From positions 194,800-258,799 of the forward strand of contig JACRPF010000020.1 in the NCBI GenBank assembly GCA_016214035.1: DNA of 64,000 nucleotides, given 5' to 3'. Shown one piece after another: positions 34,403 to 43,657 of the stretch (its first letter is position 1; every line of letters starts with the position of its first letter). Below the pieces are notes generated by a model that ran no database searches, was not told the DNA's origin, and saw nothing but the letters and a program-made list of their open reading frames with translations. The stretch comes from Spirochaetota bacterium (lineage in GTDB: Bacteria > Spirochaetota > Brachyspiria > Brachyspirales > JACRPF01). The translations under genes and the position numbers were made by a program.

Positions 34403-35305
34403 TTAATCCGGCGTATTCGCGCTTTTCTGATACGATGTCGGTGTCCTTCCGATGATATCCTTGAACACGCGGTTGAAGTAGGGAATGTTGCGAAAACCCG
34501 TTTTGAACGCGATGTCTGAGACGCTCGCACCGCTCTCTTTAAGCATGCGGCATGCTTCGCGCACACGCACTTCATTCACATACTCATAGATGAAATAACA
34601 GGTGTGTTTTTTAAAGAGCTTTGAAAAATACCCCGGAGAGAACGGCGTGAGTGATGCGAGAAGCGCAAGCGTGAGATCGTCACCGTAATGTTCCGTAACG
34701 TATGCGGTCACCTTCTCCACGGCTGCGTCGGCACCTGCAATGCTCTTGCGTACGGCCTGTGAGTGTTCCCGTTCAAGTGCGCGGCTCATCCGCACGATCA
34801 ATTCGAGAAATTGGGCGCGGACGATGGTCTCATAACCGCGCAGCTTTGTTTTCAATTCGCCGCGGATCCCGTCATAGATGCGTTTAATCTGTGCCGCATA
34901 CATCGCGGGAAGAATGAACACCCTGCATCCGCCGGTAACGCCGCTGATGAACGTTTTCAGCATGAAGCTTTCGTGCGCGTTATCAAGCAGAAACGGTTCC
35001 AATCCGTTGAGAAATCCGCGGGTAAACTGCAGAAAAGCGACATGCGAGGTGTCGTCCGCATACCAGCAGTGCGGCTCGTGAACGTTCATGACCACCAGCG
35101 TTCCCGTACGGTACCGCCGCTTTTCCTTCATCGTTTTATGAAATCCGGCGCCGTCCGCACAGAATGCAATCTCAAAATAATCGTGTTCGTTCCAGATCTG
35201 ACTGCGCTGACGCAGGACACTGTCCACGATACGCACCGGGAAACCGGCATACGCCGCATGGTGCAGCGACATGTGTTCAATCTTTTTTCGCATAAGGTTT
35301 TCCAT
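34403..35305 (-). CDS. AraC-family regulator of the glycosidase/esterase locus
   Basis: About 300 residues; the start is uncertain between 35305, 35293 and 35272, and the longest frame (35368) adds an unlikely hydrophobic tail. The cupin sensor (~30-110, with QRSQIWNEHDYFEIAFCADG and NVHEPHCWYADD) is followed by helices and a C-terminal double HTH (LALLASLTPFSPGYFSKLFKKH, in pieces, then FRNIPYFNRVFKDIIGRTPTSYQ). It lies 81 nt upstream of the 1447-residue glycosidase on the same strand. It probably activates that locus in response to a released sugar. Confidence 0.85.
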   Translation of the reverse strand: MENLMRKKIEHMSLHHAAYAGFPVRIVDSVLRQRSQIWNEHDYFEIAFCADGAGFHKTMKEKRRYRTGTLVVMNVHEPHCWYADDTSHVAFLQFTRGFLNGLEPFLLDNAHESFMLKTFISGVTGGCRVFILPAMYAAQIKRIYDGIRGELKTKLRGYETIVRAQFLELIVRMSRALEREHSQAVRKSIAGADAAVEKVTAYVTEHYGDDLTLALLASLTPFSPGYFSKLFKKHTCYFIYEYVNEVRVREACRMLKESGASVSDIAFKTGFRNIPYFNRVFKDIIGRTPTSYQKSANTPD

Positions 35306-35383
35306 TGCGGCGATATCGGCAAGTATAACCGAAAACAGAACACCCGTCCATAGCACGGTACGCCTCACGGACTTGTTTCACTA

Positions 35384-35412
35384 TTGACTATTGGTTTCAT
35401 ATGTGATATATT
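35384..35412 (+). promoter_or_regulatory. Promoter of the IclR-FAD oxidoreductase operon
   Basis: TTGACT (35384-35389), a 17-nt spacer and TATATT (35407-35412). A GAGGAG ribosome site and the ATG at 35436 follow. Confidence 0.7.
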
Positions 35413-35435
35413 ACTATCATCGAAATGAGGAGCAC

Positions 35436-36230
35436 ATGGGCAATAAAAAAAGCACCGAGTCCGCACACAAAGACAGCCGCTACCAGGTGCCCGCGCTCGC
35501 GCGGGGCTTGAAAATACTGGAATTCGTGGCGTCCAATCCCGACGGCTGTACGGTAACCGAGGTCGTAGCGAATCTGAAACTGCCCAAACCCAGCGCCTTC
35601 AGAATGATGGTCACGCTTGTTGAGCAGGGGTATCTTCAGCGGGATGATGACGGCTCCGTATACCGCCTGAGCCGCAAAATGCTCTCACTCGGATATGCGG
35701 CGGTGGACTCGCAGGGACTTGTCGAAAAATCAATGGATGTACTGCGAAAACTCCGGGATATCATCGGCGAGACAACCACGCTCTCCGTGCTTTCGGGAAA
35801 TGAGGGCATCATGCTCGAGCAGGCCCCGAGCAGACACGCGGTGAAAGTCATCGTGCAGATAGGACATCGCTTTCCGCTGCACACGGCCGCACCGGGCAAA
35901 GCGCTCCTGGCGTTCCTCCCGGACGATGAACGGGACAGTATTATTGACTCGCTGGAGTATAAGAAATTCACGGAGACGACGATTACATCCCGCACTGATT
36001 TTCTCGAGGAGCTGAAAAAGGTCAAAGCAGGCGGCGTTGCGTTCGACCGCGGCGAAGAACTTGACGACTTACGCTGTGTGGCCGCACCGATACTTGACGC
36101 ATACGGATATCCGCTGGCCGCGCTCTGCGTCAACGGTCCCTCGTCGCGCGTTAAGGAGAAAGACCTTGCTCGGTTTTCAGGCATTGTGGCGGCGCACGCA
36201 AAAATGATCACAGAACGTTTTTCACGATAA
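35436..36230 (+). CDS. IclR-family transcriptional regulator
   Basis: 264 residues from the ATG at 35436 (GAGGAG upstream); a start at 35391 would lie between the -35 and -10 boxes. The N-terminal winged HTH (ALARGLKILEFVASNPDGCT and VTEVVANLKLPKPSAFRM) is followed by the IclR effector domain with the typical HTAAPGKALLAFLPD, ITSRTDFLEELKKVKAGG and RCVAAPILDAYGYP blocks. It is first in a unit with an SDR and two FAD oxidoreductases, which it presumably represses until a carboxylic or sugar-derived acid effector appears. Confidence 0.92.
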   Translation: MGNKKSTESAHKDSRYQVPALARGLKILEFVASNPDGCTVTEVVANLKLPKPSAFRMMVTLVEQGYLQRDDDGSVYRLSRKMLSLGYAAVDSQGLVEKSMDVLRKLRDIIGETTTLSVLSGNEGIMLEQAPSRHAVKVIVQIGHRFPLHTAAPGKALLAFLPDDERDSIIDSLEYKKFTETTITSRTDFLEELKKVKAGGVAFDRGEELDDLRCVAAPILDAYGYPLAALCVNGPSSRVKEKDLARFSGIVAAHAKMITERFSR

Positions 36231-36248
36231 ACAAACAGGAGCATACAC

Positions 36249-36977
36249 ATGGAAATCAAAGGCATGGCGGCAATAGTCACCGGCGGTTCGAAGGGTTATG
36301 GATACGGCATAGCCTCCGCGCTCAAAAAAGCGGGGGCACAGGTCTGGATCACCGGCAGAGACGCGAAGGCATTGAAATCAGCGGCGGAAACACTTGGTGT
36401 CAACGCAGTTCAGGCCGATGTCGCAAGCGCGAAGGATTGGGATAATCTTTTTGCACAGGTGACTGCGAAAACCGGCGGTAGGCTCGACATACTCGTGAAT
36501 AACGCCGGCGCGGGCGTGGCTATCGCGCCTGTAGTAGAACAGACTGATGAAGCCATCATCTCTTCGATTAACATCAATCTCACCGGTACGATACTGGGCT
36601 GCCGGCGGGCCGGGCGTATCATGAGCGGGCAAAAATCCGGTATCATCATTAATATCTCGAGCGTCTGCGCGCTGTATGCATGGCCGGCATGGAGCGTCTA
36701 TTCCGCGGCAAAGGCGGGGCTCAATAAATTCGGACACGGCCTCTACACCGAGCTCCGCCCGTTCGGGGTCAGAGTGACAACGATTACGCCGTCATGGGGT
36801 GCCACGGAATTCGGAAGCGCCGCGAACCTGGGTACACGGGATGAAGCGGCGGCGAAAAAATGCATGCAGCCCGAGGAAATGGGGAAACTGGTCGTTGATA
36901 TCTGCACCATGCCGGATCATCTTGCTGTTCCGGATATCACCGTTCAGCCGCTCGTACAGGAAATTGTTCCCATGTAA
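36249..36977 (+). CDS. Short-chain dehydrogenase/reductase
   Basis: 242 residues. Cofactor motif TGGSKGYGYGIA (~12-23), NNAGAG, catalytic Ser in NISSVCA and YSAAK. The Arg in WITGRDAKAL after the second strand favours NADP(H), unlike the two SDRs of the 22-28 kb cluster. It is the second gene of the IclR operon (18 nt after the regulator) and probably works with the two FAD oxidoreductases that follow. The substrate is not evident. Confidence 0.88.
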   Translation: MEIKGMAAIVTGGSKGYGYGIASALKKAGAQVWITGRDAKALKSAAETLGVNAVQADVASAKDWDNLFAQVTAKTGGRLDILVNNAGAGVAIAPVVEQTDEAIISSININLTGTILGCRRAGRIMSGQKSGIIINISSVCALYAWPAWSVYSAAKAGLNKFGHGLYTELRPFGVRVTTITPSWGATEFGSAANLGTRDEAAAKKCMQPEEMGKLVVDICTMPDHLAVPDITVQPLVQEIVPM

Positions 36978-37013
36978 TACCGGGTATCACCAGGAGACAA
37001 GGACGGTAGAGCT

Positions 37014-38210
37014 ATGCGAACGCTTCATTGCGATGTATGTGTTGTGGGCGGCGGCAGCGGCGGTATCGGTGCCGCACTTGGGGCGGCAAAAGAAGGCGCC
37101 TCGGTAATTCTTGTCGAAAAGAACCAGATACTCGGCGGAACGGTCACCATGTCATGGGTGCATACCTGGGAGCCGGTGTGCGGAACATCAGCACTGTGCA
37201 GAAATATATGGGACAGGATGCGGAACCTGCCGCTCGGCGCATCTGACGCCGATTACGAACTGTCATCAAGACGATTGCAACCCGACGGGCAGAGGAATCC
37301 CCCGCTTCCGTTCGAGGCGTGGGCGTTTCAGAAAGCCGTTGATGAGCTGGTCACCGAAGCCGGCGTGACCGTTGTGACCGGAACAAGTTTCAGCGCATGT
37401 ACCGGCGAAGGGCGCAGGCTCACCGGCGTAATCGCCGCGAGCGCTTTTGAGACTATCGAGGTGAAGGCGAAGGCGTTCATCGATGCAACCGCCGATATCG
37501 TTGTGGCGCGTGCCGCGGGCTGCAGTTACACCATAGGGGCCGAAGCTAGATCCGCGTATGATGAACCGCACGCTCCCGGGAAAGCCGACCCCATTGCCCT
37601 CAATTATGTCAACTGGTGTTACCGCGTCAGGCCCGGAAGCAGACTGCCGCTGATACGTACACATACCCCGTTTCCCCAAGAAGCGATACGGCCATCCCGC
37701 TTTGAAGTTGCCATGCCGAACGGCGATATACTTGTAAATCCATGCGGCATGCTTGTTGCGGATCCTTCATCGCCGGAGGATTTTGCGGCAGCGGTACGCC
37801 GCGCATGGGAGCTTGCGTTCGAAGTACATCGATGGACCGTTGAGGAAGGAGGGTGCACGGATAGATCGCTCATCGGGCTTGCCCCGGAGATCGGCATACG
37901 GGAGACGTACCGGCTGCAGGGCGCGTATGTACTCACCGAGAACGATATTCTTGACGGAAGGATGTCGTATCCCGACCTTGTCTGTTCATGCGACCATCCC
38001 CTTGATTTGCATGGGTACATCCACCTGGAACTCGAGCGGCCGTATGGAATCCCCCTCGCGTGTCTAGAGACCAAAGAATATGACAATCTCTATGTGGCGA
38101 GCCGCGGCGCAAGTTTCTCGCATATCGCCGCAAGCTCCTGCAGGCTCTCAAGGACGATCATGACGCTTGGAGAAGCCGCCGGTGCCGCGGCCGCAACACT
38201 TCGTTCGTGA
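37014..38210 (+). CDS. FAD-dependent oxidoreductase (FAD_oxidored family)
   Basis: 398 residues. An N-terminal dinucleotide-binding motif CDVCVVGGGSGGIGAALGAA, the ILVEKNQILGGTVTMSWV block and a late FAD contact (LYVASRGASFSHIAASSCRLSRT, in pieces) place it in the FAD-binding family found in Planctomycetes, Lentisphaerae and spirochaete sugar loci. Activities are rarely known; oxidation of a sugar alcohol or keto-acid is a guess. There is no strong ribosome site (GACGGTAGAG). It precedes a longer member of the same family by 52 nt, so the pair may form a complex or act in sequence. Confidence 0.83.
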   Translation: MRTLHCDVCVVGGGSGGIGAALGAAKEGASVILVEKNQILGGTVTMSWVHTWEPVCGTSALCRNIWDRMRNLPLGASDADYELSSRRLQPDGQRNPPLPFEAWAFQKAVDELVTEAGVTVVTGTSFSACTGEGRRLTGVIAASAFETIEVKAKAFIDATADIVVARAAGCSYTIGAEARSAYDEPHAPGKADPIALNYVNWCYRVRPGSRLPLIRTHTPFPQEAIRPSRFEVAMPNGDILVNPCGMLVADPSSPEDFAAAVRRAWELAFEVHRWTVEEGGCTDRSLIGLAPEIGIRETYRLQGAYVLTENDILDGRMSYPDLVCSCDHPLDLHGYIHLELERPYGIPLACLETKEYDNLYVASRGASFSHIAASSCRLSRTIMTLGEAAGAAAATLRS

Positions 38211-38262
38211 ATGAACAAGCGCTGATGCACATGAATCAGCAGTCAACAAGAAGAGGTTCACA

Positions 38263-40188
38263 ATGGCGAAGATCTGGATAGAGGCGGAATCATTTTCGGA
38301 ACTCGGCGGCTGGGTGATCGATCAGCAGTCGATGGAGCAGATGGGTTCGGCGTATATCATGGCGCACGGCATGGGCGTTCCGGTGGCGGACGCTAAAACG
38401 ACATGCTGCATTACTGAATCCGGAGCGTGGACAGTCTGGGTACGCACGCGCGACTGGACGGCGGTATGGAAACGCGGAAAACCCGCAGGTATTTTTCAAG
38501 CACACATTAACGGGACTGCGCTCCCTGAAACGCTCGGCACCAATGGTGAAGCATGGGGCTGGCAGAAAGCCGGGACCGTCACGCTGCATAAGGGAGATGC
38601 AGCTATTGCACTGCACGTCCTGAGCGGCTTCAACGGCCGGTGTGATGCGATCTATCTGACGACTGACCCCGATGAGCTGCCGGAAAACGATACTGAAAGA
38701 CTCGCCGAATTCCGCAGAACGGTAACGAACACCGTCTGCACGGACGATCCTGTCGAATATGATCTTGTGGTCGCCGGCGGCGGAATGGCGGGCATCTGCA
38801 CGGCGCTCGCGGCTATCCGTACCGGTTCAAAAGTAGTGCTGATACAGGACAGGCCGGTATTGGGCGGCTGCAACAGTTCAGAGATACGCGTAGGTCTCGG
38901 CGGATTTGCGCACACGGAGTACTATCCGAACCTCGGGAATATCGTTACGGAGATAAGCCCCGTCATGGGCGGACCGGGAACGTATCCTGATGCGCGTTAC
39001 TATGAAGACGAACGGAAAGAGAACGTATTTTCACTGCATTCCGGCAGCGGTGCAAAACTCGCGCTCAATGAACGTGTCATCGCTGTTGAGAAGGATACAA
39101 ACGATCCCCGCCGCATACGCGCTTTAATTACGCGCAATATCCGCACAGGGGCGGAGACACGTTACCGGGCACGGAATTTCGCCGACTGCACGGGCGATGC
39201 CATTGTCGCGCGGATGATGGATGCGAAACTCATGTACGGGCGCGAGTCACAGGCGGATTTCAACGAATCGCTCGCGCCGGAAAAAGGCGATAACCAGGTC
39301 ATGGGCATGTCGGTGCTGTGGGGTTCCAGAAAAACCGCACAGCCGTCATCCTTTCCGGACATCGACTGGGGCATACCGTTTAATGAAGAGAACGCATACT
39401 ATATCCGGGGTGCGGATTGGGAATGGGAAACCGGACAATACCGCAATCAGGCCGATGAAACCGAATATATCCGCGATTACGGGATGATGGCGATCTATGC
39501 GAACTGGTCATATCTGAAAAATCATTCGCGGCGGAAAGCTGAATGGTCCCACGATACGCTTTCATGGGTATCGCCCGTCGGCGGCAAACGTGAAAGTTAC
39601 CGCGTTGTCGGCGACTATGTTCTTAATCAGAACGATATAGAAAACCGCGTCATCCATCCCGACGCCACAGCCGCAATGACCTGGAGCATCGATCTGCATT
39701 TCCCCGACCCGGAGAACGCGGCGAAATTCAAGGAGCCGTTCCGATCCTGCGCTTATCACCGAGGTATCGGAAAACCATACCCGGTGCCGTATCGCTGTCT
39801 GTACGCAAAAGATGTCACCAATCTTTTTCTCGGCGGCCGCATCATCAGCGCCTCGCATGTCGCGTTCTCCTGTGTGCGGGTGATGCGTACGCTCGGCATA
39901 CTCGGCGAAGTCATCGGTATGGCGGCAAGTATCTGCGCACAAGAGCATGCAGATCCGCGTGATATCTATGGAAAGCATTTCGATAAGCTCAAGGCAATGA
40001 TGGAAAAAGGCGTGCCGTCACCGGTCTATCATGCCTATGACTGCGATGATTCGGAATCGTATCACTTCAAGGAACTCGGATTCATCCATATCAACACGCC
40101 TGATGCTGCCGCCAAGAAGTTCGGCGACCCGGCACTGGCACAGCGGATAAAAGCGCTCAATGTCAGACACAAAAATGGAGCTTCATAA
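38263..40188 (+). CDS. FAD-dependent oxidoreductase with an N-terminal carbohydrate-binding-like domain
   Basis: 641 residues. Residues ~1-150 form a beta-rich domain (IWIEAESFSELGGWVID at the start, then GAWTVWVRTRDW and FNGRCDAIYLTTD) that resembles carbohydrate-binding modules of the CBM6/35 superfamily. The FAD domain begins near residue 167 (DLVVAGGGMAGICTALAAI) with the LGGCNSSEIRVG block, and ends with LFLGGRIISASHVAFSCVRVM. There is no signal peptide, so an apparent binding module sits on a cytoplasmic flavoenzyme. Fused modules of this kind may hold an oligosaccharide while one residue is oxidised. The reaction is unknown. Confidence 0.8.
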   Translation: MAKIWIEAESFSELGGWVIDQQSMEQMGSAYIMAHGMGVPVADAKTTCCITESGAWTVWVRTRDWTAVWKRGKPAGIFQAHINGTALPETLGTNGEAWGWQKAGTVTLHKGDAAIALHVLSGFNGRCDAIYLTTDPDELPENDTERLAEFRRTVTNTVCTDDPVEYDLVVAGGGMAGICTALAAIRTGSKVVLIQDRPVLGGCNSSEIRVGLGGFAHTEYYPNLGNIVTEISPVMGGPGTYPDARYYEDERKENVFSLHSGSGAKLALNERVIAVEKDTNDPRRIRALITRNIRTGAETRYRARNFADCTGDAIVARMMDAKLMYGRESQADFNESLAPEKGDNQVMGMSVLWGSRKTAQPSSFPDIDWGIPFNEENAYYIRGADWEWETGQYRNQADETEYIRDYGMMAIYANWSYLKNHSRRKAEWSHDTLSWVSPVGGKRESYRVVGDYVLNQNDIENRVIHPDATAAMTWSIDLHFPDPENAAKFKEPFRSCAYHRGIGKPYPVPYRCLYAKDVTNLFLGGRIISASHVAFSCVRVMRTLGILGEVIGMAASICAQEHADPRDIYGKHFDKLKAMMEKGVPSPVYHAYDCDDSESYHFKELGFIHINTPDAAAKKFGDPALAQRIKALNVRHKNGAS

Positions 40189-40210
40189 CCACCGTCATCT
40201 ATACCTGCTA

Positions 40211-40239
40211 TTGACTGGACACACGGGATTGTCTATACT
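40211..40239 (+). promoter_or_regulatory. Promoter of the sulfatase gene
   Basis: TTGACT (40211-40216), a 17-nt spacer and TATACT (40234-40239); GGAGG and the ATG at 40267 follow. The sulfatase is therefore not only a read-through gene of the FAD operon. Confidence 0.7.
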
Positions 40240-40266
40240 GTGAACATCGTCGGCAGGAGGCGCAGT

Positions 40267-41928
40267 ATGGATCGAAGACAATTCCTCAGATACACAGCTG
40301 CGGCTGCGGGTTCTCTTGCTGTGACACAGCTGTTCGGCGATACCGCCGCACGACAGAAACCGAACATCATCGTCATGCTCGCCGACGACATGGGATTCTC
40401 CGATCTCGGATGCTTCGGAAGCGAGATTGAAACACCGCATCTCGACGGCCTCGCCGCAAACGGCGTGCGCTTCACTCAGTTCTATAATTGCGCACGCTGC
40501 TGCCCCTCGCGCGCGGCTATACTCACGGGACTGTATCCGCACCTTGCCGGTGTCGGACACATGACGGAAAAGGGCGATACGCCCGGCTATCTCGGACATC
40601 TCAATGACCGCTGTGTCACCATTGCCGAGGTGCTCAAGCCCGCGGGATACGAAACGATAATGACGGGTAAATGGCATGTGGGGCAGAACCAGGGTGTTAC
40701 GCCGAAACTCCGCGGCTTCGACCGGAGCCTCAATTCCGCGGCGGGCGGTTTTTATTATCCGTCAGGTAAAAAGTCGACGCTGTACCGAAACGGCGAGGAG
40801 ATACCGGCGGGATCAAAAGACATTCCCGCGGACTGGTATTCCACCGATCTCTGGGTTGATCAGGGCCTTTCATTCGTCGACGAGGCGCGAACATCGGGCA
40901 AACCGTTCTTCTGGTATCTTGCACATAATGCGCCGCATTTTCCATTACAGGCGCCGGCAAAGGATATCGCGAAATACCGCGGCAAATATAAGACGCGCGG
41001 ATGGGACAAGCTCCGCGAGGATCGTTACAAAAAACAGAAAGCGCTCGGTATCATCAATGAACGCTGGCCGCTCTCGCCGCGTCCGGACGAAGTGAAAGCG
41101 TGGGAAACGCTCAGCGAAGAGGAAAAGGACCGCTTCGATCATATCATGGCAATATACGCCGCGGTGGTTGACCATCTCGACCAGTCGGTGGGGCGTCTCA
41201 TCGCCGGACTTAAGGCCCGCGGCATTTTTGAGAATACGCTTATCATGTTCGTATCGGACAACGGCGGCAACGCGGAATCCGGTCCGAACGGGAAACTTTT
41301 GGGAACGAATCCCGGCGCCGTGAACTCTACGGTGTTCTGCGGTCAGTCATGGGCAACGCTTGAGAACACGCCGTTCCGCCGCTACAAGCATTATGACCAC
41401 GAGGGCGGCATATCGTCACCGTTCATAGCACACTGGCCCAACGGCATCGCCGCACGCGGTGAACTGAGAAGCGATGCCGGACACTTCATCGACATTCTGC
41501 CCACCTGTGCCGCTGCGGCCGGAGCTGTGTATCCGACAGAACGCGCCGGTAACGCGGTGTATCCGCCGGAGGGAATATCGCTTCTGCCGGCATTCGCCGG
41601 GACGAAGCAGACGCCGCGGCGCATATTCTGGGAACATGAAGGCAATGCCGCGGTGCGTGACGGCGACTGGAAACTCGTACGGCTCGGCGAGAAAGGCCCT
41701 TGGGAGCTCTATAATCTGAAGGATGACCGGACGGAACTTGTCAATCTCGCGGAGAAGGAAGGTGCACGCGCGAAAGAGTTGTCCGCGGCATGGGATGCGT
41801 GGGCGCTGCGCGTCAATGTGACGCCGCGAACCGGGCATAGTGCTGATGACGATTCGGAGAATGAAGACAAAAAGACTGCAGACAAAAAAAGTACAAAGAA
41901 GAAGAAAAAAACAACCGGAACACCATGA
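40267..41928 (+). CDS. Exported arylsulfatase-family sulfatase with a Lys-rich tail
   Basis: 553 residues from the ATG at 40267 (GGAGG upstream). The N-terminus MDRRQFLRYTAAAAGSLAV is a twin-arginine-type signal. The sulfatase domain has metal ligands NIIVMLADDMGFSDLG and the formylglycine motif with Cys78 in CCPSRAAILTG; later ligands lie in MFVSDNGGNAE. It needs a formylglycine-generating enzyme or anSME, neither visible in the window. It should remove sulfate esters from glycans outside the cytoplasm. The last 30 residues are charged and Lys-rich (ending KKKKKTTGTP), which is unusual. Adjacent loci for fucose and galactan-like sugars suggest a sulfated polysaccharide. Confidence 0.9.
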   Translation: MDRRQFLRYTAAAAGSLAVTQLFGDTAARQKPNIIVMLADDMGFSDLGCFGSEIETPHLDGLAANGVRFTQFYNCARCCPSRAAILTGLYPHLAGVGHMTEKGDTPGYLGHLNDRCVTIAEVLKPAGYETIMTGKWHVGQNQGVTPKLRGFDRSLNSAAGGFYYPSGKKSTLYRNGEEIPAGSKDIPADWYSTDLWVDQGLSFVDEARTSGKPFFWYLAHNAPHFPLQAPAKDIAKYRGKYKTRGWDKLREDRYKKQKALGIINERWPLSPRPDEVKAWETLSEEEKDRFDHIMAIYAAVVDHLDQSVGRLIAGLKARGIFENTLIMFVSDNGGNAESGPNGKLLGTNPGAVNSTVFCGQSWATLENTPFRRYKHYDHEGGISSPFIAHWPNGIAARGELRSDAGHFIDILPTCAAAAGAVYPTERAGNAVYPPEGISLLPAFAGTKQTPRRIFWEHEGNAAVRDGDWKLVRLGEKGPWELYNLKDDRTELVNLAEKEGARAKELSAAWDAWALRVNVTPRTGHSADDDSENEDKKTADKKSTKKKKKTTGTP

Positions 41929-41936
41929 CGGGGTGT

Positions 41937-42386
41937 TTACACCATCCGTTCTATCGACGCTTTTTTTGTTTCGTACATTCTGCCGAGGTCGAGGGATATC
42001 GCTTCATCGCAGAGTGAGACTGCCTTTTCGAATTCACCGTTGTTCACCGCGATCGTGATCGCACGGTCAAGGAACCGTATCGATTGACGGTAATCGTTGA
42101 AACTTCTCTCCGCCTCTTCCCGGGCCGCGTCGAGATACACGTGCGCCTGAGCGATCGCCCCGGAGCAGGTTTCCATGTCTTTGTCTTTGAATGCGGCATC
42201 TGCGAGCAGATCATAGATGAAAAACTTCACCGCGTTGGGGATGGAATTGAACTTATCAAGAAATCGCGCGAGATATTTCTTCGCATCGGCGGGAGACTGC
42301 GCGTTTGCCTCCGCGTAGCCGGAAAATACATCAGCCAGTATCTCCTCCGGTGATTTCTGTACCGGTTCTCTTCTTTTGTTAGCCAT
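41937..42386 (-). CDS. Small TPR-like helical protein
   Basis: 149 residues, all helical, no signal peptide or membrane segment. Pairs of amphipathic helices (AKKYLARFLDKFNSIPNAVKF, split here as AKKYLARFLDKF and SIPNAVKF; SIRFLDRAITIAVNNGEFEKAVSLCDEAISL in pieces) have tetratricopeptide-like spacing, especially GEFEKAVSLCDEA. It probably serves as a scaffold; partners are unknown. The start at 42386 is preceded by a promoter whose -10 ends 7 nt away and there is no ribosome site, so the message is probably leaderless. It converges on the sulfatase and diverges from nuoH. Confidence 0.7.
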   Translation of the reverse strand: MANKRREPVQKSPEEILADVFSGYAEANAQSPADAKKYLARFLDKFNSIPNAVKFFIYDLLADAAFKDKDMETCSGAIAQAHVYLDAAREEAERSFNDYRQSIRFLDRAITIAVNNGEFEKAVSLCDEAISLDLGRMYETKKASIERMV

Positions 42387-42393
42387 ATCGGTC

Positions 42394-42421
42394 AGTATAG
42401 CGCTTCATGGTGTTACGTCAA
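42394..42421 (-). promoter_or_regulatory. Promoter of the TPR-like gene, start codon at about +1
   Basis: On the minus strand: TTGACG (42421-42416), a 16-nt spacer and TATACT (42399-42394), then seven bases and the ATG at 42386. Confidence 0.65.
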
Positions 42422-42447
42422 GTAAATTTTTAAGAACCTCGTTATAC

Positions 42448-42475
42448 TTGAATTTCTATACCTTTCATATATAGT
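42448..42475 (+). promoter_or_regulatory. Promoter of nuoH
   Basis: TTGAAT (42448-42453), a 16-nt spacer and TATAGT (42470-42475). It gives the isolated nuoH its own transcript. Confidence 0.55.
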
Positions 42476-42501
42476 ATTCTGAAACGAACGCAGGGATGCT
42501 T

Positions 42502-43626
42502 ATGAATATTGACCCGTTCATACTTGATATCATCACCAATCCGTGGTTCATCGCCATCGCGAAATACGTCGTGCTGTTCGCGTTCATCCTCGTCTGGGTC
42601 GCATATTTCACGCTTGCGGAACGGAAATTCGCCGGGTTCATTCAGGACCGCTTCGGCCCCAACCGCGCAGGCCCGTTCGGCATGTTCCAACCATTCCTCG
42701 ACGGCTTCAAGCTTTTCACCAAGGAATCGTTCGTTCCCGCTGAAGCGGTGAGCAAAATACTGTTCGTCGCGGCTCCGTTCGTCAGTTTCACCGTCGCGCT
42801 CATCGTCTGGGGCGCCATCCCGTTCGGCGATGCGTTCATTTTCGGCGATGTCACCGTCTCCATGCAGCTTTACGATCCGAACATCGGCGTCATCTTCTTT
42901 CTCGCGGTAGGCTCACTGGGGCTTTACGGCATCATGCTCTCCGGCATCGCCAGCAACAACAAATATTCGCTCATGGGCAGCGTGCGCGGCGCGGCGCAGA
43001 TGATAAGCTACGAATTGACGCTCTCGCTCGCGCTCATCGCGGTGATACTCATGAGCGGCGAGGCGACACTCGGCGGCATCGCGCGGCAGCAGTCGGAAAC
43101 GCTACTCGCATTCGGTTCGGTGAAACTGCCGGGCTATAACGTGATTAAATACTTTCCCTTCGGATTTTTTGCATTCGTCTTTTATATCATCGCCATCTAC
43201 GCCGAAAACGGCCGTACGCCGTTCGACCTTCCCGAATGCGAGAACGAACTCGTTTTCGGGTATCACACCGAGTATTCGGGCATCAAGTTCGGCCTCTTCT
43301 ACCTCGGCGAATACATGAACATGATAACCAACTCGTTCCTCATCTCGATACTCTTCTTCGGCGGTACGCATGTTCCGTTCTTTCAGGACGCGGTACAGTC
43401 GCTCCCGCATAATATCGCCGTTCTCATCGGTATTGCGGCACTCATCGCCAAGGCCGGATTTTTCAGTTTCCTCTTCATCTGGGTTCGCTGGACGATACCG
43501 CGTTTCCGCTACGACACGCTCATGAACCTCGGCTGGAAGCGGCTGTTCCCGTTCGCGCTGGCGAATGTATTTGTCATCGCAGTCCTTGAGGTCGCGCTGC
43601 CGCTCATATCCGCAGCTGCGAAATAG
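42502..43626 (+). CDS. nuoH: NADH-quinone oxidoreductase subunit H, isolated copy
   Basis: 374 residues from the ATG at 42502, which has CAGGG 6 nt upstream; the ATG at 42496 is less likely. Eight or so membrane segments and the family blocks are clear: LAERKFAGFIQDRFGPNRAG, FLDGFKLFTKE, the SGIASNNKYSLMGSVRGAAQ loop, ENGRTPFDLPECENELVFGY and FIWVRWTIPRFRYDTLM. NuoH forms the quinone channel joining the hydrophilic arm of complex I to the membrane arm. No other nuo gene is in the window, although nuoH normally lies in the middle of the nuo operon. Membrane-bound hydrogenase subunits are related but diverge in these motifs. Confidence 0.92.
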   Translation: MNIDPFILDIITNPWFIAIAKYVVLFAFILVWVAYFTLAERKFAGFIQDRFGPNRAGPFGMFQPFLDGFKLFTKESFVPAEAVSKILFVAAPFVSFTVALIVWGAIPFGDAFIFGDVTVSMQLYDPNIGVIFFLAVGSLGLYGIMLSGIASNNKYSLMGSVRGAAQMISYELTLSLALIAVILMSGEATLGGIARQQSETLLAFGSVKLPGYNVIKYFPFGFFAFVFYIIAIYAENGRTPFDLPECENELVFGYHTEYSGIKFGLFYLGEYMNMITNSFLISILFFGGTHVPFFQDAVQSLPHNIAVLIGIAALIAKAGFFSFLFIWVRWTIPRFRYDTLMNLGWKRLFPFALANVFVIAVLEVALPLISAAAK

Positions 43627-43657
43627 CGCGGAATATCCGGACGCGCATTGTCCGTTC

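Noticed and set aside
37014-40188. The two FAD oxidoreductases as one gene split by a frameshift
   Set aside because: Each has its own complete dinucleotide-binding motif and C-terminal FAD block, with a 52-nt gap and separate starts.
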